NCBI GenBank assembly: GCA_014385025.1
Contig: JACRTB010000012.1
Location: forward strand, 1 to 64,000
Origin: Yanshouia hominis
Lineage (GTDB): Bacteria; Bacillota; Clostridia; Oscillospirales; Ruminococcaceae
Reading direction: 5' to 3'
DNA: 64,000 bases
In this document: piece by piece, positions 23,033 through 30,859 of the stretch
Layout of the letters: the number at the start of each line of letters is the position of its first letter
Numbering within the stretch: position 1 is the stretch's first letter
Translations under genes and position numbers: made by a program
Notes under the pieces: model-generated
Database searches by the model: none
Told to the model about the DNA's origin: nothing
What the model saw: only the letters and a program-made list of their open reading frames with translations

Positions 23033-24448
23033 ATGCCCACGGCCACGACCTACATCAAGCCCCACAAGCAGGCCGCCAAGCGGACGGCCCTGCAAAGCAT
23101 GAAAGACCGTTTCGACTATGGCCTGAACCCGGAGAAGCTGGGGGCGGTGTCCTCCTACCTCTGCGATCCGGCCACGGCCCACGCCGAGTTCCTGCTGGTG
23201 AAAAGCCAGTACCAAGCGGAAACAGGACGGGCGGCGGAGCAGGGGGCGCTGTGCTACCAAATCCGGCAGGCGTTCCCCGAGGGGGAGGTGACGGCGGAGC
23301 AGGCCAACAAGATCGGCTATGAAACCGCCATGCGCTGGACAAAGGGCAAGTATCAGTTTTTCGTCTGCACTCATATTGACAAAGGGCACATTCACAATCA
23401 TATCTATTTCAACTCCACCGCCGCTGACCGCTCCCGGAAGTTCCGCAACTTCATCGGCTCCACCTTTGCCCTGCGGCGGCTCTCCGACCGGGTGTGCCTG
23501 GAGCACTCCCTTTCGGTGGTGGAGCGCCCCAAGCTCCACAGCAAGGGCAAGTATCAGCATTACGGCCAGTGGCTGGGCGGGGAGCGGCAGCCCCCCTTCA
23601 AGGAGCAGATCCGCTGGGCCATCGACACGGCCCTGGCCGAGCGCCCCGCCGATCTTGTTGACTTCCTCCGGCGCGTGGAGGCGGCTGGCGCTCAGGTGGT
23701 GCATGGCCGGGGCGGGGCGATCTCCTTCCGCGTCCCCGGCCAGGATCGGGCCACCCGCCTCCGGGCCTCCACCCTGGGGGACGGCTACGGCCTGGAGGAT
23801 GTGCAGGCCGTCATCGACGGCAAGGCCCCCTTGCGCAAAGCGCCCAAGGAGCGCCCCCGCCCAGCCCCCCGGCGCGTCGATCTGGTCATCGACATCCAGG
23901 AGCGGATGCGCCAGGGCAAGGGCCCGGCCTATGAGCGGTGGGCCAAGGTCTACAACCTCAAGCAGATGGCCGCCGCCCTCCAGTTCCTCATGGAGCGCGG
24001 CCTGACCGACTATGACGCGCTGGAGGCGCAGACCTCCGGGGCGGTGGAACACGCCCACGCCCTGGCCGGAGAGCTCCAGGCCACCGAGGCCCAACTCACC
24101 AAAACCAACCAGCTCATGGGGGCCGTGGTGGACTACGCCAAGACCCGGCCCGTGTTCGACGGCTACAAGGCCGCCCGGTACAGCAAGAAGTATCTGGCGG
24201 AGCATGGGGCGGAGCTTGCCACCTACCGGGCGGCCAAGGCTTCTATGAGTGACATTCTGGACGGGGCCAAGCTCCCCAAGATGGACGCACTCAAAAAATC
24301 CCGCAGGGAGCTGGCCGACAAGAAAAAGGCCCTCTATACCGAATACCGGGAGGCCCAGCGGGAAATGCGGGAATTGGTGGCCGTCAAGGGGAACGTGGAT
24401 CATCTGCTCGGCCTGACCGGGCGGGAAAATAAGGCCCAGGAGCGATAG
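23033..24448 (+). CDS. ICE relaxase (MOBP-like, VirD2/Rlx family)
   Basis: A 471-residue relaxase that nicks the ICE oriT and pilots the strand to the recipient. The start ATG at 23033 follows AAAGGAGGG; longer open frame upstream lacks a start. Motifs: an early tyrosine in DRFDYGLNPEK (about residue 29, candidate nucleophile) and the HUH metal site HIDKGHIHNHIYFNS at about 114-128. The C-terminal 250 residues are charged helix and coiled coil. MobC upstream and palindromes just downstream complete the processing region. Confidence 0.92.
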   Translation: MPTATTYIKPHKQAAKRTALQSMKDRFDYGLNPEKLGAVSSYLCDPATAHAEFLLVKSQYQAETGRAAEQGALCYQIRQAFPEGEVTAEQANKIGYETAMRWTKGKYQFFVCTHIDKGHIHNHIYFNSTAADRSRKFRNFIGSTFALRRLSDRVCLEHSLSVVERPKLHSKGKYQHYGQWLGGERQPPFKEQIRWAIDTALAERPADLVDFLRRVEAAGAQVVHGRGGAISFRVPGQDRATRLRASTLGDGYGLEDVQAVIDGKAPLRKAPKERPRPAPRRVDLVIDIQERMRQGKGPAYERWAKVYNLKQMAAALQFLMERGLTDYDALEAQTSGAVEHAHALAGELQATEAQLTKTNQLMGAVVDYAKTRPVFDGYKAARYSKKYLAEHGAELATYRAAKASMSDILDGAKLPKMDALKKSRRELADKKKALYTEYREAQREMRELVAVKGNVDHLLGLTGRENKAQER

Positions 24449-24485
24449 CGACGGGCCGCAGACAAGAGGGCGCACAGCGCCCGGA

Positions 24486-24508
24486 CTTCTGGCCAGTGTG
24501 GCCAGAAG
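24486..24508. repeat. Dispersed ICE palindrome, copy 7
   Basis: CTTCTGGCCA, centre GTG, TGGCCAGAAG. It lies 38 nt after the relaxase stop. The next bases (TGCCAG) resemble the flank of copy 5. Confidence 0.85.
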
Positions 24509-24538
24509 TGCCAGCGGGTCTGGGGGCACCCCAACAAG

Positions 24539-24580
24539 CATTTTCGCGGCGCGAAAATGGCAAGTGTATATACACTTGCC
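24539..24580. other. oriT: Two abutting palindromes downstream of the relaxase; candidate ICE oriT
   Basis: CATTTTCGC / GCGAAAATG (9-bp arms, centre GGC, 24539-24559) abuts a perfect 22-bp palindrome at 24559-24580 (half-site GGCAAGTGTAT). CTTGC repeats follow, with TTGCTTGCC after the palindrome. AAGCATTTTCG also occurs near 22588, upstream of the relaxase. Paired inverted repeats next to relaxase and MobC genes are the usual oriT setting, but a nic site cannot be named from sequence alone. Confidence 0.5.
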
Positions 24581-24773
24581 TTGCTTGCCACTAACGCGCT
24601 CCGCCAAACTATATTCAATAGGGCAACCTTGTGTATTCTTCGTAAATTCTCTAAAATAGAATTGCGGATAATTTTTTGTTTCCATAGAAGTTTTATATTT
24701 TTATGCAACCAGAGGCAAAAAACGGGAAGTAGATAGGTGAAGGGCCCTTACATAGACCATAGGAGGTGGCGGG
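24581..24773. other. AT-rich intergenic stretch at the left edge of the sigma-factor cargo
   Basis: No gene. The composition changes abruptly from GC-rich relaxase sequence to AT-rich sequence around 24,590, the likely left border of the inserted sigma/anti-sigma cargo. AGGAGGTGGCGGG at its end is the ribosome binding site of the next gene. Confidence 0.45.
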
Positions 24774-25331
24774 ATGGAGGACAACCGAATTGTAGATTTA
24801 TATTGGGCAAGAAGCGAGAGCGCAATCACGGAAACCGCGTCAAAGTATGGGAAATACTGCTATGCCATTGCATTTAACATTCTCTGCGATCAAGAGGATG
24901 CGGACGAGAGCGTAAACGATACCTACCTTGGCGCGTGGAACGCCATGCCGCCCCACCGCCCGTCCATCCTGCGTTCTTTCCTCGGCAAGATTGCTCGGCG
25001 TGTATCCCTCAAGAAATGGCGGGATAGCCGCCGGGACAAGCGCGGCGGCGGCGAAGTGTCCCTTGCCCTTGACGAGCTTTCGGAGTGTGTGCCTTCAAAT
25101 GTCATGGTGGAGGATGAAGTTATAGCGGCGGAGCTGTCAAAAACGCTCAATCGCTTTATCGCCAATCTGCCAGTTACGGAAAGGCAAGTTTTTCTCTGCC
25201 GCTACTGGTATCTGGACACTATCGAGCAAATCAGCACAGACTTTTGTTTCAGCACCAGCAAAGTAAAATCCATGCTCCACAGGACCCGGGCAAAGCTGCT
25301 TTCATATCTAAAAAAGGAGGGAGTGGCATGA
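24774..25331 (+). CDS. ECF-type RNA polymerase sigma factor
   Basis: A 185-residue sigma-70-family factor. Region 2 is at about 25-90 (YAIAFNILCDQEDADESVNDTYLGAWNAMP) and region 4 at about 120-178 (LPVTERQVFLCRYWYLDTIEQISTDF, then a helix-turn-helix). AGGAGGTGGCGGG precedes the ATG. Its TGA overlaps the ATG of the next gene, a membrane-anchored protein of anti-sigma type, so this is a sigma/anti-sigma pair. The gene is less GC-rich than the surrounding ICE genes, indicating separate acquisition. Targets are unknown. Confidence 0.88.
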   Translation: MEDNRIVDLYWARSESAITETASKYGKYCYAIAFNILCDQEDADESVNDTYLGAWNAMPPHRPSILRSFLGKIARRVSLKKWRDSRRDKRGGGEVSLALDELSECVPSNVMVEDEVIAAELSKTLNRFIANLPVTERQVFLCRYWYLDTIEQISTDFCFSTSKVKSMLHRTRAKLLSYLKKEGVA

Positions 25332-26317
25332 ACGCAAGTCACATTCTTGACGCATTGGGAACGATTGACGATAAATACATTATTGAAGCAAAGGAGAGGA
25401 GTTTTATGAGTACAACGAAAAAAGCCCGCAGTATGAAGCGGACGCTGGCGCTCGTCGCGGTGATTGCCGTGCTGCTGACCCTTTGCGGATTTGCCGCATA
25501 CCAGTTAGGCTGGTTCGACCCGTGGCTGCAAAAGCCGTCTGCTGATCCGGTGCAAACCGTCCAAAGCGCGATTGAAGGCCAAGCCGGGAAGGAATATACG
25601 GTCAGCGTGCGTGTCGATGAAATCAAGGTGGATGAAGATGAAACGGCGCGTGTCGCGGCCATGTATTCCGGCAGTGAGCTTGCCCAGGCGCGGGGCTGGA
25701 CGGACGAGTATCTGGCAAAACACTTTGTTGTGGTATATGCAGACTATTATGTGGAGTACGACCATACAAAGACCTTTATGGACGACGGCCACATGCAGCA
25801 GTATTTCTACTTGACCCAGGACACGGAAACCGGGGAATGGACGATCAGCGACAACACCTCGCCGGATACAAGCGCGGCCTCCAATGTTGTGTGGGAATAT
25901 GAGCCGCTTTTAAGCTCCAAACTCCCCGCATTTCCGTTTCAGTTTGATTTGCCCTATTCGACCATTAGAGCAGAATGCGATACCGGCACCCTCATAGGCT
26001 ATCAAGACCACGACGGTACAGCTTATCCGCAGGGCAAACAGCTATCACTCCCAAGCGGCAGTACCCTTTACTGGACGCCCCAGGCAGAAGAAAATTATAA
26101 ATATGAGCCTTCTGTCGAAATCACCTTTACCATCTACGATGAAGATGAAGCTACTTTTACCGGCGCTATCTCAATTCAAGCTGAAACAGCCGGGAGCGCT
26201 TCGGAAACTGTTGTTTACTCCGCTGTACTCAAGGAAGGGTCGGGCCTTTCAATGACACAGGCAACCGACACAGAGGGAGCGGTTATCACAGTCGCATTTA
26301 AGCCGCTTGAAAATTAG
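25328..26317 (+). CDS. Membrane-anchored anti-sigma-factor-like protein
   Basis: A 329-residue protein starting in the ATGA overlap with the sigma gene. It has a cytoplasmic N-terminus of about 45 residues (ASHILDALGTIDDKYIIEAKE), one membrane segment (about 42-62, TLALVAVIAVLLTLCGFAAY) and a 260-residue extracytoplasmic domain rich in beta strands and acidic residues. The layout matches Firmicutes ECF anti-sigma factors, whose short N-terminal part holds the sigma factor at the membrane. No classic zinc-binding (ZAS) motif is seen. The external signal cannot be inferred. Confidence 0.78.
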   Translation: MNASHILDALGTIDDKYIIEAKERSFMSTTKKARSMKRTLALVAVIAVLLTLCGFAAYQLGWFDPWLQKPSADPVQTVQSAIEGQAGKEYTVSVRVDEIKVDEDETARVAAMYSGSELAQARGWTDEYLAKHFVVVYADYYVEYDHTKTFMDDGHMQQYFYLTQDTETGEWTISDNTSPDTSAASNVVWEYEPLLSSKLPAFPFQFDLPYSTIRAECDTGTLIGYQDHDGTAYPQGKQLSLPSGSTLYWTPQAEENYKYEPSVEITFTIYDEDEATFTGAISIQAETAGSASETVVYSAVLKEGSGLSMTQATDTEGAVITVAFKPLEN

Positions 26318-26347
26318 CCGCCCATTTGTGAACTTGACAGGTGGAGC

Positions 26348-26557
26348 TTGGCAAAGCAGACTGGAGCGCATTTCTGCCTATTCGCTATCCCCTTTACCAT
26401 TGTCGCATATGTTCTGTACTGGGTGCCCCGTTCTGTCGGCGGCGTAGCCGCTTCGGTTATCGTGCTGGTGGTGATTTATGCCGCCATTTGGTGTGGGGCA
26501 TACGTCTCCGCCAAGAGAAAAATACAGAAAATTAATAACCAACTTCACAGGGAATAG
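26348..26557 (+). CDS. Small two-helix membrane protein
   Basis: A 69-residue protein with a TTG start at 26348 after AGGTGGAG. Two hydrophobic segments (about 8-27 and 30-52) are followed by a basic tail (SAKRKIQKINNQLHRE). It lies 30 nt after the anti-sigma gene and is probably in the same operon. It may assist in signal sensing or be unrelated. No family is recognised, and an overlapping frame from the GTG at 26341 looks less protein-like. Confidence 0.55.
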   Translation: MAKQTGAHFCLFAIPFTIVAYVLYWVPRSVGGVAASVIVLVVIYAAIWCGAYVSAKRKIQKINNQLHRE

Positions 26558-26667
26558 GAACCCGATAGGGACAACCGCAGTTCCGGCGTTTGGAACGTCC
26601 CTCAAACTGGGCATGGCACCGGCGGAACGGGGACGAACTTCCTGATCCCACACACATAACCCAGGCG

Positions 26668-26690
26668 CTTCTGGCCAGTGTGACCAGAGG
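26668..26690. repeat. Dispersed ICE palindrome, copy 8
   Basis: CTTCTGGCCA, centre GTG, TGACCAGAGG (two mismatches in the right arm). It lies between the sigma cargo and the response-regulator gene, back in GC-rich ICE sequence. Confidence 0.8.
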
Positions 26691-26725
26691 TGCGGCGACC
26701 AGTTACTGGAAAGGAGGACTGCGCT

Positions 26726-27439
26726 TTGAATGAAAAGCAACGGGTATTAATTATCGACAGCGACAGGATAAGCTGCACGGCCATTAAGTACGCCTTGGCG
26801 GACTACGGCATCGGCGCTTACTACACCCTTTCCGTGGTGGAAGGCATCGAGTGCCTGATGCGCCACAATTACCAGCTTGTGATCCTGGACATCTCTCTCT
26901 CGGAAGCGGGAGGGCTGCAACTGCTCCGTTTTATGCGGCAGATGAAGGATATGCCCATTCTGGTGCTGTCCTCCCAGGGCGGCATCGAATACCGGGAACG
27001 GGCCTACCAAATGGGCGCGGACGATTTTATGGAAAAGCCCCTGGAATTGCGGGAGTGCCTCATAAGGGCGCAGTCCCTGCTTCGGCGCTACAACGCCGCC
27101 GCTCCGCCCCTGCCCAGCCAGCGGCGGTACACTATCGTCAATCTGGCAAACCTCCTGGTTGACCCCATGACCCGCCGCACCCTCTACAACGGGCAGGAGT
27201 TGGAGCTATCCCGCAGGGAGTTTGATCTGCTGTACCTACTGGCATCCCACGAGGGGCGGGTACTCACCCATGAACAACTGCGATACTATGTGTGGGGCGA
27301 TGATTTTGCGGGCGACGAAAACAAAGCCATCCCGGTCAGTGTAAGCCGCCTGCGGCAAAAGCTGGACGGCGGGCGTTTCATTGAAAGTGTCCGGGGCGTG
27401 GGCTATCGCTTTAACGACCCCTCGCACAAAAAGGAATAA
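26726..27439 (+). CDS. OmpR-family response regulator (orphan)
   Basis: A 237-residue regulator starting with TTG, 8 nt after AAGGAGG. The receiver domain (1-120) has VLIIDSD, the phospho-acceptor in LVILDIS (about Asp53), the conserved Ser in ILVLSS and Lys in MEKPLE. The winged-helix DNA-binding domain occupies 140-232 (LSRREFDLLYLLASHEGRVLT, RGVGYRF). No histidine kinase gene is adjacent, so it must take signal from elsewhere or act unphosphorylated. It probably regulates ICE genes. A strong terminator follows. Confidence 0.9.
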   Translation: MNEKQRVLIIDSDRISCTAIKYALADYGIGAYYTLSVVEGIECLMRHNYQLVILDISLSEAGGLQLLRFMRQMKDMPILVLSSQGGIEYRERAYQMGADDFMEKPLELRECLIRAQSLLRRYNAAAPPLPSQRRYTIVNLANLLVDPMTRRTLYNGQELELSRREFDLLYLLASHEGRVLTHEQLRYYVWGDDFAGDENKAIPVSVSRLRQKLDGGRFIESVRGVGYRFNDPSHKKE

Positions 27440-27452
27440 TCTGTATCATTCA

Positions 27453-27480
27453 GGGCCCGGCTGTCAAACCAGCCGGGCCC
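27453..27480 (+). terminator. Strong terminator after the response regulator
   Basis: GGGCCCGGCTG and CAGCCGGGCCC form a perfect 11-bp stem with a 6-nt loop, followed by TTCTCC. Confidence 0.75.
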
Positions 27481-27843
27481 TTCTCCTATCTTGGCGCAGC
27501 TTGCGGTATTTGTAGTCCTGCGGTAATGTTTTGGAGAAGTTGCGGTAGTGTTCCGCCCTTATACTCCCTCCCATACGGAGGGGGGAGCTGGGATTGGCAG
27601 GGCGATGGGAGACAGGTGGAAAAAATCAATATGAGTTAATCCCAACCAGCGCCGCTTTCCCTTCGGGGAGAGCGGCGTTTTTCCATCCGACTTTTTTCCG
27701 GCGATTTCCCCGGCTTCCGTCAAAGTCCTACTTCTGGTCATCCTGGCCAGAGTTGCGGGGCGGCTGCCCCGGCTGCCGATCCCCGCCCTCCGTTTCGATT
27801 TGTTCACGCTCAACCGCTGACAATCGAAATGGAGGACGTACAA
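27481..27843. other. Non-coding stretch with a second hairpin and a leader stem
   Basis: No gene is supported. At 27650-27682, CGCCGCTTTCCC pairs with GGGGAGAGCGGCG (one G-U pair) followed by TTTTT, a good terminator. Just before the next gene, TTTCGATTTGT (about 27795) pairs with ACAATCGAAA, which could affect access to that gene's ribosome binding site. Repeat copy 9 lies between them. Confidence 0.5.
27731..27753. repeat. Dispersed ICE palindrome, copy 9
   Basis: CTTCTGGTCA, centre TCC, TGGCCAGAGT. It lies in the non-coding stretch upstream of the short sigma-like gene. Confidence 0.75.
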
Positions 27844-28263
27844 ATGACAACCATCTACCTGAAACGGTATTATCCATATCTGCCCAAGTCTGAGCCCCTG
27901 GCCGTGACTGACGAGATCGCCGCCACCCTCTCCACCGGGGGACGCCTGGGCGACAGCTACCAGCGCCGCAAGCGCGACAACGGCGAGTGCTCCCTGGAGG
28001 CCGTGGAGGGCTACGAGGCCGACGTGACCCGCCCGCCCCTCACCCCGGAGGAGATCATAGAGGGCCGGGAGCTCCGGGCGGCCCTCTATGCCGCCCTTGC
28101 CCAGCTCTCCACCGTTCAGGCCCGGCGCGTCTACTCCCACTACATACTCGGGATCAGCAAGGCCGATCTTGCGCGGGCCGAGGGGGTGGATCGGAGCGTG
28201 GTCTGCCGCTCCATTGAGCGCGGGCTTGAGAAGCTGAAAAATATTCTTGAAAAATCTCTCTGA
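27844..28263 (+). CDS. Short sigma-70 region-4-like protein
   Basis: A 139-residue protein. The start ATG at 27844 sits 8 nt after GGAGG; an ATG at 27829 overlaps that ribosome binding site and is less likely. Residues about 60-135 (PEEIIEGRELRAALYAALAQLS, then a helix-turn-helix KADLARAEGVDRSVVCRSIERGLEKL) match sigma region 4. Region 2 is missing, so it probably acts as a DNA-binding regulator rather than a full sigma factor. Such genes are standard in Tn916/CTn-like ICEs near the integrase end. Confidence 0.8.
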   Translation: MTTIYLKRYYPYLPKSEPLAVTDEIAATLSTGGRLGDSYQRRKRDNGECSLEAVEGYEADVTRPPLTPEEIIEGRELRAALYAALAQLSTVQARRVYSHYILGISKADLARAEGVDRSVVCRSIERGLEKLKNILEKSL

Positions 28264-28912
28264 GGGGGGACAACAAACGGCCTCTAACCCGCCTAATAGA
28301 TAGAGAGAGGTACAAGCCCTTTCTTCTGAACTATGACAACTGAATACACAGCATTTCGGGCACAAAACCCGCGTGATTAGCGACGTAAGGTGCGCCGCCA
28401 GGACGATAGCTTCAAGGGGGGATGAAGGACAAGCTATCCGAGCGATCAACGCCTACCTTAGACCCGGCCTCGGCAAGCCGGGCGCGAGGACAGCGCGGGG
28501 GATAATGAAACTTGCTCACGCCCTCCCACGGACTTGAGGGGGAGCCCCTGCCGTATGCGCCAGCCCTCCACGGGCAGCGGTACAGGCGGGAGCTATGACA
28601 GCCGGGGCCACCGGCGGCCTGAAATGTTCCCCGCACCGGGGATGCGTGGCAAATGCGGTGCGTTCAGATAAAGCGAAGGGGGCCGCCCGATCCGGGGCCC
28701 TTCCGTCTTGCGACGGCTCAACCAGACCCGGAGCGGCGGCCCCTTCTTTCGTGGATCGAAATGGAATACACCCCCTCCGCTTCTGGTCATCCTGGCCAGA
28801 GGTGGGGGAAGGTGAAGGGGCGGCGCGGTCATTCTGCGCCGCCCCTTCACGTTTCCCCACGGGACACGGGGAGGCTGATCCGTTCCAACACTTTTGAAAT
28901 GAGGAGGTCTGT
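28264..28912 (+). ncRNA. GC-rich structured non-coding region, candidate RNA
   Basis: No convincing gene in 650 bp. Several helices can be drawn: GATAGCTT (28405-28412) with AAGCTATC (28431-28438); CCCGGC (28463-28468) with GCCGGG (28477-28482); CGGG/CCCG near 28365; and further G+C arms near 28550-28700. The interval lies on the plus-strand side between the sigma-like and TnpW-like genes and includes repeat copy 10. It could be a regulatory leader, a stable RNA or part of the ICE end. I recognise no known RNA family. Confidence 0.4.
28780..28802. repeat. Dispersed ICE palindrome, copy 10
   Basis: CTTCTGGTCA, centre TCC, TGGCCAGAGG. It is the copy nearest the ICE right end, 111 nt upstream of the TnpW-like gene. 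Confidence 0.8.
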
Positions 28913-29143
28913 ATGCAGTCAACTACTCACGATAAACGGCGCGAGGCCACCTTTGCCATTGATGGCTTTGAAATATCGGCCACCTTTGCCGACAGCCATA
29001 ATGCGGCGGCCCTGGGGCAAGTCAAGCAGATTTTGTTGTCCGCTTTCGCGGGCAGCGTCCCCCAAAAAAGGGCCGGAGGCATCCTTGCAATCCACCCCGG
29101 ACAGAGGGATAATAATAGTGGGGGTACTCCCTATGTACCTTGA
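28913..29143 (+). CDS. TnpW-like small transposon protein
   Basis: A 76-residue protein preceded by GAGGAGGTCT. The region REATFAIDGFEISATFADSHNAAALGQVKQILLSAF resembles transposon-encoded TnpW proteins, which sit beside large serine recombinases. It possibly serves as an accessory or directionality factor, but that is not shown. It lies 73 nt upstream of the ICE recombinase gene. Confidence 0.65.
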   Translation: MQSTTHDKRREATFAIDGFEISATFADSHNAAALGQVKQILLSAFAGSVPQKRAGGILAIHPGQRDNNSGGTPYVP

Positions 29144-29168
29144 AAACTACATATTTCCTACGTATTGA
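29133..29168 (+). other. Possible 11-codon leader peptide ahead of the ICE recombinase
   Basis: ATG TAC CTT GAA AAC TAC ATA TTT CCT ACG TAT TGA encodes a Tyr-rich 11-mer overlapping the end of the TnpW-like gene and ending 48 nt before the recombinase ATG. No ribosome binding site is obvious, so this is a weak candidate for a regulatory upstream frame. Confidence 0.25.
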
Positions 29169-29216
29169 TGCGTCATCTCAACGCTACAACGGACGATTGA
29201 GAAAGGACGGATCAAT

Positions 29217-30821
29217 ATGGAAAACCGGGTTTGTTGCTTATACAGAGTTTCCACCGACAAACAGGTGGATCACGACGATAAAAACCAGGCGGACATTCCT
29301 ATGCAGCGGAAAGCCTGTCACCGCTTCTGTGAGGAAAAGGGCTGGACGATTGTTCACGAGGAACAGGAGGACGGCGTTTCCGGCCACAAGGTACGGGCGG
29401 AAAACCGGGACAAGGTGCAGATCATCAAGGAATACGCCAAGCAGGGCAAGTTCGATATTTTGCTTGTGTTCATGTTCGACCGCATTGGCCGCATCGCGGA
29501 TGAAACGCCCTTTGTGGTGGAATGGTTCGTAAAGACCGGCATCCGGGTGTGGAGCACCCAGGAGGGCGAACAGCGGTTTGACAATCACACCGACAAGCTC
29601 ACCAACTACATCCGCTTCTGGCAAGCCGACGGTGAAAGCGAAAAGACCTCTATCCGCACCAGGACGAGCCTGGGGCAAATGGTGGAGGAGGGCCACTACA
29701 AGGGCGGCAACGCCCCCTATGGCTACGACCTCGTAAAAAGCGGGCGGATCAACAAGCGCAAGCACGAGGTCTACGATCTGGCCGTCAACGAGGCCGAGGC
29801 CGCCGTGGTGCGGATTATCTTTGACAAATACGTGCATGAGGGCTACGGTGCCCAGCGGATCGCCTCCTACCTGAACAATCAGGGCTACCGGGCCCGGACG
29901 GGCAAGAAGTGGCACCACGCCAGCATCCGGGGTATCATCTGCAACCTCACCTATACCGGCGTACTGCGGAGCGGCGATAGCCGTTCCCCCGTTCAGCCCC
30001 ATCTGCAAATCATTTCCACGGAGCTGTTCGAGGCCGCCCAAAAGATACGCACCGCCCGCTCCAACTCCGCTGAAGAGGAGCGCACCGTCCCGCTAAACAC
30101 CAGGGGCAACTCCCTGTTGGCCGGAAATGTCTTTTGTGGGCATTGCGGCTCCCGCCTCTCCCTCACCACCAACGGCAAGGCGTACCCTTGCAAGGATGAC
30201 CCCAGCCGGGTGGTGAAGCGTGTGCGGTATATCTGCTACGGCAAGACGCGCAAGCAAACAGAGTGCGACGGGCAAACCGGCTACACGGCCCATATCCTGG
30301 ACGGTATCATTGACAAGCTGGTGCGCCAAATCTTTGAGCGCATGAAAGCCGTCCCCAAAAGCGAGATTGTCAATGTGCGCTACCGGGAAAAGATGGAGGA
30401 GCGGAAAAGCCTGCTGGCCTCTGTCCGGGCCGAGTACACCAAGGCCGCCGCCGATCTCGAAACGCTGAAAGGGGAAGTCATTAAGGCGATCCACGGGCAA
30501 AGCGCCTTTTCCCAAGAACTGCTCGGCTCCCTGATCAGCGAGGCCGAGGCCAAATGCGCCGAACTGAAACAGAACTTTGAAGCGGCCCAGGCCGCCTACG
30601 ACGAGGGGCAGACCGTCCTGGCCGCGCTCAACACTCAATACGACGACATCATTTCCTGGTCTGAAATGTACGACACGGCCAGCTTTGAGGCAAAGAAAAT
30701 GATCGTCAACTGCCTGATTGGCCGGGTGGAAGTTTACCGGGACTATAAGCTGCACATTGATTTCAACATCGACTTTAACCAGTTTAGCCTCGGAATGGAC
30801 ATTGTGACCATAGCCGCATAA
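29217..30821 (+). CDS. Large serine recombinase of the ICE
   Basis: A 534-residue large serine recombinase: LYRVSTDKQ with candidate nucleophile Ser12, DRIGRIAD near residue 85, recombinase domain from about 160 (GGNAPYGYDLV), zinc ribbon (CGHCGSRLSL, then paired Cys in YICYGKTRKQTEC, about 305-350) and a coiled coil. GAAAGGACGG precedes the ATG. It is the last gene before the tRNA-Ala and a terminator, so it is most likely the integrase that placed this ICE. It differs clearly in sequence from the other two serine recombinases in the window. Confidence 0.93.
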   Translation: MENRVCCLYRVSTDKQVDHDDKNQADIPMQRKACHRFCEEKGWTIVHEEQEDGVSGHKVRAENRDKVQIIKEYAKQGKFDILLVFMFDRIGRIADETPFVVEWFVKTGIRVWSTQEGEQRFDNHTDKLTNYIRFWQADGESEKTSIRTRTSLGQMVEEGHYKGGNAPYGYDLVKSGRINKRKHEVYDLAVNEAEAAVVRIIFDKYVHEGYGAQRIASYLNNQGYRARTGKKWHHASIRGIICNLTYTGVLRSGDSRSPVQPHLQIISTELFEAAQKIRTARSNSAEEERTVPLNTRGNSLLAGNVFCGHCGSRLSLTTNGKAYPCKDDPSRVVKRVRYICYGKTRKQTECDGQTGYTAHILDGIIDKLVRQIFERMKAVPKSEIVNVRYREKMEERKSLLASVRAEYTKAAADLETLKGEVIKAIHGQSAFSQELLGSLISEAEAKCAELKQNFEAAQAAYDEGQTVLAALNTQYDDIISWSEMYDTASFEAKKMIVNCLIGRVEVYRDYKLHIDFNIDFNQFSLGMDIVTIAA

Positions 30822-30823
30822 AG

Positions 30824-30857
30824 CAAAAATCCGCTTCTTTTCAGAAACGGATTTTTG
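30824..30857. terminator. Bidirectional terminator at the ICE right end
   Basis: CAAAAATCCG and CGGATTTTTG form a perfect 10-bp stem around a 14-nt loop, 3 nt after the recombinase stop. It also separates the minus-strand tRNA from the ICE. Confidence 0.85.
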
Positions 30858-30859
30858 TC

